A stretch of DNA of 8,283 bases from Candidatus Pelagibacter sp. (GCA_028225715.1 JAOIXS010000030.1:1-8283); one strand, 5' to 3'. Shown: positions 1 to 7,538, counted from the first letter of the stretch. Translations and numbers: made by a program. Notes: a model not told the origin generated them from the sequence alone.

Positions 1-1642
1 TAATCTATCTGGTAGAATTGGTCTAAAAAAAAATCTTTTTGAAAAGATTTCTGAAAGATCATTAAACTCTAAAGATTCAACTGGTATTAAAGAAATAGCC
101 AATGAATACCACATGGGGGTTTCCACTATTCATGGTGCTGAGAGTTTTTATGAATTTCTAAGACCAGCTCATAGAGCCAAAAAAGCCTTTGTTTGTAATG
201 GAAGTGCTTGCATGTGTTCTGGAACACAGGAGCCTTTAAAGAAAAAATTAAAAGAAAAATTGGGTGACGACAAAGTTGGTGAAATGTTTTGTCTTGGTCA
301 CTGTTATGAAAATAAAGCCTTTCATTATGATGGTGAAAATTATGCTGGCAATGATATTGATAAAATTGATGAAATAATTAAAGGTAATAAAATTGAACAG
401 GAAAAATTTTTTTCAAAAAGTTTTGCTGCAACAAGTTTTTTAATGGATGATAAGCTTTCAAATTTAGATCAATTTAAAGATGTCTTAAGTAAGTTTATAA
501 ATACAGACAAACAAGAAATTATAAAATCATTACTAGACTCAAATTTAACAGGTAGAGGTGGTGCTGGTTTTCCAGCTGGAATGAAATGGGATTTTTGTAG
601 AAAAGCTCCCTCTGAAAAAAAATACGTTATATGCAATGCAGATGAAGGTGACTCTGGTGCCTTCTCCGATAGATATTTATTAGAAGATCAGCCATTAAAA
701 GTTTTATTTGGAATGATTATCTGTGGTTATGTTATTGGAAGTGACGAGGGTGTTTTATATATTAGAGGAGAATATCCAAAATCTATTGAAGCAATAAATG
801 GTGCTATCAATTCTTTGAAAGAAGAAGGATTATTAGGAGAAAATATTCTTGGAACAAATTTTTCTTTTGATCTAAATATTTGTATAGGACAAGGAGCATA
901 CATATGTGGAGAAGAAACGGCATTAATAGCCTCAATTGAGGGACGAAGAGCAGAAGTTGATGTCCGACCTCCCTTCCCTGTTACTGAAGGACTTTATAAA
1001 AAACCAACAGTTGTTAACAATGTTGAAACTTTAGCAGCTGCTACTGGTATACTTATAAATGGGGCAGAAAAATTTGCTGCAATTGGAAATAAAAAATCTG
1101 CAGGTACAAAATTAGTTTGTTTTGATAGTTTTTTTAATAATCCAGGTGTTTATGAAGTTGAAATGGGAACTCCAATGAAAAAAGTTTTAAATGATATTGG
1201 TGGTGGCTTTAAAGAACCTATTAAGGCATTACAAATTGGTGGACCATTAGGTGGAGTTATTCCGATTGAAGAAGCTGAAAAATTAAATCTAGATTTTCAA
1301 GAATTTACTGCTGCTGGTTTCATGTTGGGGCACGCAAGTATAGTAAGTATTCCAAAAGACTTTCCAATGGTCGAATATATTCATCATTTATTTGAGTTCA
1401 CAGCCGAAGAATCATGTGGAAAATGTTTTCCTGGTAGACTTGGATCTTACAGGGGAAAGGAAATGTTTGATCAAGCTAAGAATAAAACTGCTAAAATTCC
1501 ATTAAAGCTATTAAATGAACTGCTAATAACGATGAAAAAGGGCTGTTTATGTGCATTATGTGGTGCAATACCAACTCCTATCATGAACATACTAAAATAT
1601 TTTGGTGATGAAATGAAGGATGATATGGTGAAAGATAATTAA
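1..1642 (+). CDS. fdsB: NAD-dependent formate dehydrogenase, fused NuoE-NuoF-like (FdsG-FdsB-type) subunit, 5' partial
   Basis: Diaphorase subunit of a soluble cytoplasmic formate dehydrogenase: it takes electrons from the catalytic subunit and reduces NAD+ at FMN. The frame is open from base 2 with no start codon before 113, and the residues before 113 (ending KEIANEYH) are good NuoE sequence, so the true start lies left of the window; ATG 113 is internal. Counting from that Met, residues 1-70 complete a NuoE thioredoxin-like domain with C28-x4-C33 and C60-x3-C64, a full [2Fe-2S] set. The NuoF part follows: GRGGAGFP at 147-154 (FMN/NADH site), ICNADEGDSGAF, CGEETALI at 265-272 and a C-terminal Fe-S domain. 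There the usual CxxCxxC reads C435-G-K-C438-F-P-G441, the third ligand being Gly, while the distal motif has three Cys (478, 480, 483). The stop overlaps the next start by one base. The NuoE/NuoF family is certain; the formate role rests on the downstream gene. Confidence 0.93.
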   Translation, partial: NLSGRIGLKKNLFEKISERSLNSKDSTGIKEIANEYHMGVSTIHGAESFYEFLRPAHRAKKAFVCNGSACMCSGTQEPLKKKLKEKLGDDKVGEMFCLGHCYENKAFHYDGENYAGNDIDKIDEIIKGNKIEQEKFFSKSFAATSFLMDDKLSNLDQFKDVLSKFINTDKQEIIKSLLDSNLTGRGGAGFPAGMKWDFCRKAPSEKKYVICNADEGDSGAFSDRYLLEDQPLKVLFGMIICGYVIGSDEGVLYIRGEYPKSIEAINGAINSLKEEGLLGENILGTNFSFDLNICIGQGAYICGEETALIASIEGRRAEVDVRPPFPVTEGLYKKPTVVNNVETLAAATGILINGAEKFAAIGNKKSAGTKLVCFDSFFNNPGVYEVEMGTPMKKVLNDIGGGFKEPIKALQIGGPLGGVIPIEEAEKLNLDFQEFTAAGFMLGHASIVSIPKDFPMVEYIHHLFEFTAEESCGKCFPGRLGSYRGKEMFDQAKNKTAKIPLKLLNELLITMKKGCLCALCGAIPTPIMNILKYFGDEMKDDMVKDN

Positions 1643-4410
1643 TGAGCTCAGAAAAAAGAAAAATTGCATATATAGATGGTAAGCCCTATGAAATTGGTCC
1701 TAACCATACTTCTGTTTTAAAATTTGTAGAAAGCTATCTTGGTGAAAAAAAAGTTCCTGCTTTATGTAATGATCCAAACCTAGCACCTTATGGAGCTTGT
1801 AGAGTTTGTTCGGTTGAGGTTGCTTTAGTTAAAGATGGTCCGACTAAAGTTGTAGCCTCATGCCATACACCAGTTGGTGAAAACCAACATATTTTTACGA
1901 ACAATGAAAATTTAACAGCTTTAAGAAAAAATATTGTTGAACTAGTTTTAACCGACCATCCAATGGAATGTGGAACTTGTGAAGTTAATAATAACTGTGA
2001 ACTTCAAGATGTTGCTAATGACTTAGGTATATCAGATCATAGATACAATACTCCAAAACAACATAAAGGTATTCCAAGAGACACCTCTCATGATTACATG
2101 AGAATGAATTTAGATAACTGTATTAATTGTGGAAGATGTGTCAGAGCTTGTGATGAAATTCAAGGTTCATTTGTTTTAACAATGAGTGGAAGAGGATTTG
2201 AGTCTAAGATTACAACAGATAATGATGCATTATTTGGGGACTCGTCTTGTGTATCTTGTGGAGCTTGTGCACACACTTGCCCAACAGATGCCATCTCAGA
2301 TGTATATCAATCTAAATCAGTTGCTGTTGATGAAAAAGTAAGAACGACTTGTTCTTATTGTGGAGTTGGTTGTAATTTAGAAGCATCAATTAAAGATAAT
2401 AAAGTTGTTGCAATTTCTACTCCTGAAAAATCAGAGGTTAACGCAGGTCACACTTGTATTAAAGGAAGATATGCTTTTGGATTTTATGATCATCCTGACA
2501 GATTAAAAACTCCTTTAATTAAAAGGAATGGAAAGTTTGAAGAAGCATCATGGGATGAGGCATATGATTTTATTAAAAAAGAATTAAATAGAATTACCAA
2601 AGCTAATGGACCAGATGCAGTTGCTGGTATTTCTTCAGCAAGATGTACTAATGAAGAAAATTATGTTTTTCAAAAAATGATCAGAGCAGCAATAGGAACT
2701 AATAATATTGATTGTTGTGCAAGAATTTGTCATTCACCTACTGCGTGGGGAATGCAACAAACATTTGGAACTGGAGCAGCTACAAATTCTACAGAAGATA
2801 TTTACCATGCAGATTTATTTATGGTTATTGGAGCAAATCCAACAAATGCTCACCCAGTTACTGGTGCTAAAATCAAGCAACAAGTAATGAAGGGTAAAAA
2901 ATTAATTGTATTAGATCCAATTACTACTGAGCTTGCTAAACTTGCTGATTATCATATTAAACTTAGACCAGGAACAAATGTAGCCATATTAAATATGATG
3001 TTGCATTATATATTGAAAGCAAACCTTTATGACAAAGACTTTGTCAGAGATAGAACTGAAGGTTTTGCAAATTTCATTAAGGAAATTGAGAGACAAGATA
3101 TGGATCATCTAGCGAAAGTTGCTGGTGTTGACAAACAGTTAGTTAAAGAAGCTGCAATTGCTTATGCAACAGCTAAAAACTCTATGGAATTCCATGGTTT
3201 AGGTGTTACAGAACAAGAGCAAGGTTCTAAAACAGTAATGTTAATTGCTGATCTTGCAATGATTACTGGAAATATTGGTAGAAGAGGTGTTGGTGTTAAT
3301 CCATTGAGAGGACAAAATAATGTCCAAGGTGCAGCTGATATGGGCTGTCAACCACATCAAGGAGCTGGTTACTTTGAAGTGGCTGATGAAAAAGTTCAAA
3401 ATTTCTATACTGAAAAATATGGTGTCGTACACCCAACAAAACAAGGACTAAAAATTCCAGAAATGTTTGATGGGGCAATTAATAAAGATGTTAAAGCTGT
3501 TTGGATTATTGGAGAAGACATTGTTCAAACAGACCCTAACAGTGCACATGTTGTAGATGCCATGAATTCACTTGAGTTATTAGTAGTACAAGAAATTTTT
3601 ATGAGTGAAACAGCAAAACTTGCAACAGTAGTATTGCCTGGAACAACTTTCTTAGAAAAAAATGGAACTTTTACAAACACAGAAAGAAGAATTCAAAGAG
3701 TTAATCGAGCTGTACCACCACTGCCTGGTACTAAAACTGATGGAACAATTGTAACAGACATGATGCAAAAATTAGGTTTTGATCAACCTGAATATGACGC
3801 AGATCAAGTTCTTGCAGAAATAGCTGATGTAGTTCCTTTCTTTAAAGGGGTAACAAGGGAAAGACTTGGTAAAATGGGATTACAATGGCCAGTTCAAGAA
3901 GATGGAACAGATACTCAAATTTTACACCAAGAAACATTTAAATTGGGAAAAGGACAACTTAAAAATTTTGATTGGAAAGAATCTAATGAGATAGCTGAGA
4001 ATAAAAAAGATTATCCATTAATTTTAACAACTAGTAGAGTTCTTCAGCACTATAACGCTGCTACTATGACAAGACGTACTAAAAATATTAATATAGTTTC
4101 TGAAGACTTACTATTAGTTCACCCTAATGATGCTAAAAAAAGAGAATTAAATACTGGTGATATTGGTAGACTTTATTCTGGCAGAGGTGAAGTAGCTTTA
4201 AAAGTCGAAGTAACAGATAAAGTTAAAGAAGGAATAGTATTTACAACATTCCACTTTCCAGAACATATGGTTAACATGGTAACTGGTCATGGAAAAGATG
4301 AGGAAACAATGTGCGCAGAATACAAAGTTTCTTCAGTAGAAATTCAAAAAATATCTAATCAGTTTAAAACTGTTGTTGAACCTAAAGATAATCAAGCAGA
4401 ACTTTCTTAA
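1642..4410 (+). CDS. fdsA: NAD-dependent formate dehydrogenase catalytic (alpha) subunit, molybdopterin, FdsA-type
   Basis: Oxidises formate to CO2 at a bis-molybdopterin centre and sends electrons through Fe-S clusters to the fused FdsB-like partner, probably in C1 oxidation. Domains in order: NuoG-like [2Fe-2S] domain (C42, C53, C56, C74); His-ligated [4Fe-4S] motif H106-x3-C110-x2-C113-x5-C119; two-cluster ferredoxin domain (C160/163/166/170 and C203/206/209/213); the molybdopterin-oxidoreductase cluster C237-x2-C240-x3-C244 with C272 and K274; the large Mo domain; and a C-terminal dinucleotide-binding domain from about residue 790. The active-site motif DCCARICHSPT has Cys363 followed by His364, where selenium enzymes such as E. 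coli FdhF have selenocysteine, so this is the Cys-type Mo/W formate dehydrogenase. At 922 aa it is close to FdsA proteins. ATG 1642 shares its A with the preceding TAA, and GGTGA at 1627-1631 is a weak Shine-Dalgarno at about 10 bases, so coupled translation is likely. FdsD and the sulfurtransferase FdhD are not in the window. Confidence 0.95.
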   Translation: MSSEKRKIAYIDGKPYEIGPNHTSVLKFVESYLGEKKVPALCNDPNLAPYGACRVCSVEVALVKDGPTKVVASCHTPVGENQHIFTNNENLTALRKNIVELVLTDHPMECGTCEVNNNCELQDVANDLGISDHRYNTPKQHKGIPRDTSHDYMRMNLDNCINCGRCVRACDEIQGSFVLTMSGRGFESKITTDNDALFGDSSCVSCGACAHTCPTDAISDVYQSKSVAVDEKVRTTCSYCGVGCNLEASIKDNKVVAISTPEKSEVNAGHTCIKGRYAFGFYDHPDRLKTPLIKRNGKFEEASWDEAYDFIKKELNRITKANGPDAVAGISSARCTNEENYVFQKMIRAAIGTNNIDCCARICHSPTAWGMQQTFGTGAATNSTEDIYHADLFMVIGANPTNAHPVTGAKIKQQVMKGKKLIVLDPITTELAKLADYHIKLRPGTNVAILNMMLHYILKANLYDKDFVRDRTEGFANFIKEIERQDMDHLAKVAGVDKQLVKEAAIAYATAKNSMEFHGLGVTEQEQGSKTVMLIADLAMITGNIGRRGVGVNPLRGQNNVQGAADMGCQPHQGAGYFEVADEKVQNFYTEKYGVVHPTKQGLKIPEMFDGAINKDVKAVWIIGEDIVQTDPNSAHVVDAMNSLELLVVQEIFMSETAKLATVVLPGTTFLEKNGTFTNTERRIQRVNRAVPPLPGTKTDGTIVTDMMQKLGFDQPEYDADQVLAEIADVVPFFKGVTRERLGKMGLQWPVQEDGTDTQILHQETFKLGKGQLKNFDWKESNEIAENKKDYPLILTTSRVLQHYNAATMTRRTKNINIVSEDLLLVHPNDAKKRELNTGDIGRLYSGRGEVALKVEVTDKVKEGIVFTTFHFPEHMVNMVTGHGKDEETMCAEYKVSSVEIQKISNQFKTVVEPKDNQAELS

Positions 4411-4426
4411 TTACTCATATTTTAAT

Positions 4427-4431
4427 AGGTG
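4427..4431 (+). promoter_or_regulatory. Possible distant Shine-Dalgarno (AGGTG) for selO
   Basis: AGGTG matches the anti-Shine-Dalgarno but lies 33 bases before the selO ATG, too far to act directly. If the palindrome at 4438-4460 folds in the mRNA, the remaining unpaired bases (six before, four after) give an effective spacing of 10. No closer ribosome site is visible. This is speculative: a five-base match can be chance, and it conflicts with the leaderless reading of the TATAAT box. Confidence 0.25.
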
Positions 4432-4437
4432 CTTTAG

Positions 4438-4460
4438 AAAATTATAAAGTTTATAATTTT
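4438..4460. repeat. Perfect A/T palindrome (11-bp arms, 1-base centre) between fdsA and selO
   Basis: The left arm AAAATTATAAA (4438-4448) and right arm TTTATAATTTT (4450-4460) are exact reverse complements around a single G at 4449. In RNA it could form a 10-pair all-A-U stem with a three-base loop, ending four bases before the selO ATG. It fills much of the only sizeable gap in the window. It could be a regulator site, a weak terminator for the formate dehydrogenase operon (although it has no G-C pairs and only four terminal T), or a translation-control hairpin. The palindrome is observed; its role is not established. Confidence 0.6.
4452..4457 (+). promoter_or_regulatory. Consensus -10 box (TATAAT) for a probably leaderless selO transcript
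   Basis: TATAAT matches the sigma-70 -10 consensus in six of six bases and sits in the right arm of the palindrome. Seven bases (TTTAGAA) separate it from the selO ATG at 4465, so a normal start 6-8 bases downstream would put the mRNA 5' end at or next to the ATG. No convincing -35 is visible 16-18 bases upstream, and TATAAT is common in such A+T-rich DNA, hence only moderate confidence. Confidence 0.4.
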
Positions 4461-4464
4461 AGAA

Positions 4465-5940
4465 ATGACTAATTCAAATATTGATATTGATAAAGCAGGA
4501 TGGTCTTTTGATAATACATATGCAAAACTACCTAATGATTTATTAGTAAAACAGGCACCCATTCCAGTAAAATCACCAGAAATTATAATTTTAAATAAAA
4601 ATCTATCCAAAGATTTAAATTTGGATTTTATAAACATTAAAAAAGAAAATTTATCTCAACTATTTTCTGGAAATTTATTGCCGAGAGGGTCAGAGGCAAT
4701 TGCACAAGCATATGCAGGACACCAATTTGGGCATTTTACAATGTTAGGTGATGGGCGAGCTGTTCTTATGGGTGAACACGTATCAAAAAATGGAGATAGG
4801 TATGACATTCAGTTTAAAGGGTCAGGAAAAACACCTTTTTCAAGAAGTGGTGATGGACGAGCAGCACTTGGTCCAATGCTCAGGGAATACATTATCAGCG
4901 AGGCAATGCACGAATTAGGAGTGTCCACGACCAGAAGTTTAGCAGTTGTTAAAACTGGAGAGAATGTAATTAGAGAAACACATTTACCAGGTGCTGTATT
5001 GACTAGAATTGCAGCTAGCCATATCCGTGTGGGGACCTTTCAATATATTGCAGCCACACAAAAAGAGGAAAATTTAAAAATCTTATTTAATTATGTAATT
5101 AATCGACATTATCCCAATATAAAAAATTCTAAAAACCAAGCATTAGATTTATTAAAAACAATAATGAATGTACAAATTAATTTAGTTATCGACTGGATGC
5201 GTATTGGATTTATTCATGGTGTGATGAATACTGACAATGTTTCGATTTGTGGTGAAACAATTGATTACGGTCCATGTGCTTTTATGGATACTTATAATCC
5301 TGAAACAGTTTTTAGTTCAATTGACCAGCAAGGAAGGTATGCATTTTCAAATCAACCAAAAATTATTAAATGGAACTTAGCTAGATTTGCAGAGTGTATT
5401 ATAACTCTTATTGATGACAACAAAGATAAAGCTATAGAGGTTGCCAATGAAGCTATAAATTCCTTTGAAAAAATATATGAAGAAAAGTGGCTGAATATGA
5501 TGCGTGACAAACTAGGGTTATTTGGTGAAGATAATAATGATCAAATATTAATTATGGAACTTCTAACTTGGATGCATAAAAATAAAGCTGATTACACCAA
5601 TACTTTTTGTTTTTTAATGAATGAACAATTTTCTGATAATGAAATTTATAATGATAAAAATTTTCTTATTTGGAAAGAGAAATGGGAAAGTCGCTTAAAA
5701 ATAAATAATAATAGTCAGGAAAAATATACAAAATTAATGCATTCAGTAAACCCACTAATTATTCCAAGAAATCATAAAGTTGAAGAAGCATTGGCTGCTG
5801 CAAATGATGGTAACTTAGAAGTTATGAATAAATTATTAACAGTTTTAGAAAAACCATATGAAAACCAAAGTGATATTGCAGATTTTCAATCACCTGCACC
5901 ATTAAGCAATAAAAATTATCAAACTTTTTGTGGAACTTAA
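4465..5940 (+). CDS. selO: Protein adenylyltransferase SelO (YdiU family pseudokinase)
   Basis: SelO proteins have a kinase-like fold but transfer AMP from ATP to Ser, Thr or Tyr of target proteins and take part in redox stress responses; the bacterial form is cytoplasmic. At 491 aa it is close to E. coli YdiU (478). Visible family blocks are AGHQFGHFTMLGDGRA (84-99), FKGSGKTPFSRSGDGRA with Lys118, SHIRVGTFQY, and the catalytic HGVMNTDN at 251-258 with Asp257 and Asn258, followed by Asp267 in IDYGPCAF. The spacing Lys118-Asp257-Asp267 equals that recalled for Pseudomonas SelO (113-252-262), so the enzyme looks active. Cys271 and Cys489, third from the end in the TFCGT tail, correspond to the redox disulfide pair described in the E. 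coli protein; there is no selenocysteine. ATG 4465 is the only sensible start because TAG lies in frame at 4435. It follows fdsA by 54 bases on the same strand and may have its own promoter. Confidence 0.96.
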   Translation: MTNSNIDIDKAGWSFDNTYAKLPNDLLVKQAPIPVKSPEIIILNKNLSKDLNLDFINIKKENLSQLFSGNLLPRGSEAIAQAYAGHQFGHFTMLGDGRAVLMGEHVSKNGDRYDIQFKGSGKTPFSRSGDGRAALGPMLREYIISEAMHELGVSTTRSLAVVKTGENVIRETHLPGAVLTRIAASHIRVGTFQYIAATQKEENLKILFNYVINRHYPNIKNSKNQALDLLKTIMNVQINLVIDWMRIGFIHGVMNTDNVSICGETIDYGPCAFMDTYNPETVFSSIDQQGRYAFSNQPKIIKWNLARFAECIITLIDDNKDKAIEVANEAINSFEKIYEEKWLNMMRDKLGLFGEDNNDQILIMELLTWMHKNKADYTNTFCFLMNEQFSDNEIYNDKNFLIWKEKWESRLKINNNSQEKYTKLMHSVNPLIIPRNHKVEEALAAANDGNLEVMNKLLTVLEKPYENQSDIADFQSPAPLSNKNYQTFCGT

Positions 5941-5943
5941 AAT

Positions 5944-7047
5944 TTACAGAACATAGGGTTCTGGTCTTGCATTGTTTCCAAGAACTCTTTCAACAGAAAA
6001 ATCACTAATATCGATTGTTTGATAAGATCCTGTGGAAATCAATTCAGTAAGCGCTCTACCTATTCCAGGAGCTTGCATTAATCCTCTACCTGTAAACCCT
6101 GATGCCATATATACATTTTCATATTTAGGGTGTTTACCAACCACAGCATTATTATCTAATTTATTGCAATCATAATAACCTGCCCAGCCACCAGTTAATT
6201 TTAATTCTTCAAATGCAGGAATTCTCTGTGCTAATGCTGGCCATACTAATTCCTCAAAATCATTCCATGCTGGTTCTAAATCTGTTGCATCAAATACTGA
6301 ATTAGGTGAGCCCGCTAAATACTCCCCTCCTTCTGGTCTCCAATAAACACCCGTTGTTAGATCTCCAGTTAATGGCATTTCTTTAATATATTTAGGGCAC
6401 TTAACTCTAAAAACCGTATGTTTTTGAGGAACAACAGGGATATCTTTCAATAATTCTTTAGTCCAGCATCCTGCTGCAGATATGATTGTTTTAGCTTTAA
6501 TATCAGAAATACTTTTCACATCACCTTTGATAAATTCAGCACCTAATTCAATTGCTTTACTTTTTAAAGCACCGTGAAACATAAATGGATCGATCCAACC
6601 TTCACTTTGGTTATCTGTATAAGTTGCAGTTTCGATGCCCTCATTGTTTATATACGGAAATATTTTAGTCAATTCAGAACCTTTAATATTTTTTGTCCCA
6701 GCATCACATTTTATATGATTTTCTAAAGCTTTATATTGTTCTTCTGCATGTTCAGGACCAAACATTAATAAATAACCATTTGTAACCATACTTGCAGTTG
6801 GGTTTGGATTTTTTTCAGTTTTTAATAGTTCTGGTATTTGAAAAATGAACTCTCTAGCAAATTTTCCAAGTAAAATATTTTCTTTTTGAAAGAATTGTCT
6901 TCTAAACCCACCTAAGGATAACGGAAATGAAGCTGTTTTATAAGTTGGGTCTCTTTCTATTACTTTTACTTTTCTACCCTCTTTAGATAAAAAATAAGCA
7001 GTAGCAGTTCCGATAATACCACCACCAATAATTACAACATCATCCAT
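5944..7047 (-). CDS. FAD-dependent oxidoreductase, DAO family, FOXRED1-like
   Basis: A 367-aa flavoprotein of the D-amino-acid oxidase/sarcosine-dehydrogenase superfamily, expected to be cytoplasmic because no signal peptide or membrane segment is seen. The N-terminus is an ADP-binding Rossmann motif, VVIIGGGIIGTATAYFL, with GGGIIG at residues 8-13 and an acidic VIERD at the end of strand 2. SLGGFRRQF, SEGWIDP, WAGYYDCNKLDNNAVVG and the C-terminal ASGFTGRGLMQAPGIGRAL (about 315-333) follow the order and wording of mitochondrial FOXRED1 and the dimethylglycine/sarcosine dehydrogenase N-domain. The cysteine carrying covalent FAD in monomeric sarcosine oxidases is not apparent. The substrate cannot be told; an N-methyl or imino acid is plausible. 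ATG 7047 is preferred over an in-frame ATG at 7101 because the latter adds 18 unrelated residues and overlaps tspO. With two bases between the tspO stop and this start and no Shine-Dalgarno, coupled translation is likely. Its stop faces selO across three bases. Confidence 0.9.
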   Translation of the reverse strand: MDDVVIIGGGIIGTATAYFLSKEGRKVKVIERDPTYKTASFPLSLGGFRRQFFQKENILLGKFAREFIFQIPELLKTEKNPNPTASMVTNGYLLMFGPEHAEEQYKALENHIKCDAGTKNIKGSELTKIFPYINNEGIETATYTDNQSEGWIDPFMFHGALKSKAIELGAEFIKGDVKSISDIKAKTIISAAGCWTKELLKDIPVVPQKHTVFRVKCPKYIKEMPLTGDLTTGVYWRPEGGEYLAGSPNSVFDATDLEPAWNDFEELVWPALAQRIPAFEELKLTGGWAGYYDCNKLDNNAVVGKHPKYENVYMASGFTGRGLMQAPGIGRALTELISTGSYQTIDISDFSVERVLGNNARPEPYVL

Positions 7048-7049
7048 AA

Positions 7050-7517
7050 TTAGTTCAATAAAATTAAATTCAGATTGAGGATTAGTGCAAAGCAACACCA
7101 AAGTAAATAAGGAATCATCATGTAAAAACTTAACATATTGACACGTCTAAATCTAAACAAGAGAACTATTATTAAAGAAATCAAAATGAAAAGAACTATT
7201 AATGCCAAAATCAATTTGTGAAAAACAAAAAAAACAATACTCCAGGTTGTATTAAAAATTAGATGAATAAAATAAATATAAACTGTATTCATATCTCTAT
7301 TTTTACTGTGCCAAAAATTCCATACTGCAATAGTCATCATTAAATAAAGTGTCGTCCAAACTGGAGCGAATATCCATGATGGAGGATTAAAAGTTGGTTT
7401 ACTTAATAATGAATACCATGGTTCTTTGAACTCGATAGTAGCTATACTTCCAATAATAGATGCTGAATATGTTATTAAAGCAAAGAGTATAAAAGATAGA
7501 ATTTTATTTTTAAGCAT
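7050..7517 (-). CDS. tspO: TspO/MBR (peripheral benzodiazepine receptor) family membrane protein
   Basis: A small five-helix membrane protein of a family that binds tetrapyrroles and sterols and, in alphaproteobacteria such as Rhodobacter, modulates responses to oxygen and light. From Met at 7517 it has 155 residues, the usual length. Helices lie near 5-26, 48-69, 78-99, 102-121 and 130-152. Family signatures are WYSLLSKPTFNPPSWIF (34-50), PVWTTLYLMM (52-61), A64, W66, FNTTWSIVFF (88-97) and IPYLLW (135-140) with a late LN. An in-frame ATG at 7532 would add MYSTY; the start at 7517 is preferred because a TATAGT box ends six bases before it on this strand and 7532 lies only six bases from the divergent gene's start. 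No Shine-Dalgarno precedes either start. It is the first gene of a pair with the FAD oxidoreductase. The ligand and any sensory role here are inferred from the family only. Confidence 0.93.
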   Translation of the reverse strand: MLKNKILSFILFALITYSASIIGSIATIEFKEPWYSLLSKPTFNPPSWIFAPVWTTLYLMMTIAVWNFWHSKNRDMNTVYIYFIHLIFNTTWSIVFFVFHKLILALIVLFILISLIIVLLFRFRRVNMLSFYMMIPYLLWCCFALILNLNLILLN

Positions 7518-7523
7518 ATAAGT

Positions 7524-7531
7524 ACTATACA
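7524..7531. promoter_or_regulatory. Overlapping divergent -10-like boxes between tspO and the SDR gene
   Basis: The eight bases ACTATACA hold TATAGT on the minus strand (7529-7524, six bases before the tspO ATG at 7517) and TATACA on the plus strand (7526-7531, seven bases before the SDR ATG at 7539). Both placements would start transcription at or beside the start codon. The -35 regions are poor on both sides (TTTTTA and TTTATT at 17-base spacing). The geometry is observed; promoter activity is inferred. Confidence 0.35.
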
Positions 7532-7538
7532 TTAGTTC

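Noticed and set aside
31..50. Inverted repeat AAATCTTTT / AAAAGATTT (9-bp arms, two-base centre), a possible hairpin or operator.
   Set aside because: It lies inside the NuoE coding frame (codons for Asn-Leu-Phe-Glu-Lys-Ile); Lys/Phe-rich codons in A+T-rich DNA readily give such symmetry, and no terminator or promoter context is seen.
113..115. ATG 113 as the true start of the first gene.
   Set aside because: The frame is open back to base 2 and the 37 upstream codons read as NuoE-like helical sequence leading into the domain, so the gene begins before the window.
2725..2733. Possible selenocysteine site in the formate dehydrogenase.
   Set aside because: The active-site codon at 2728-2730 is TGT (Cys), not TGA, so no recoding is needed.
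3241..3478. Two overlapping minus-strand open frames of 60-67 codons.
   Set aside because: They lie wholly inside the fdsA molybdopterin domain on the opposite strand, have no family features, and look like chance open frames.
4434..4637. Minus-strand open frame of 67 codons over the fdsA-selO gap and the selO 5' end.
   Set aside because: It is antisense to the well-conserved SelO N-terminus and has no recognisable features.
7048..7101. Longer start for the FAD oxidoreductase at 7101.
   Set aside because: The extra 18 residues resemble no part of the family, overlap the tspO C-terminus by 52 bases, and the Rossmann motif begins directly after the Met at 7047.
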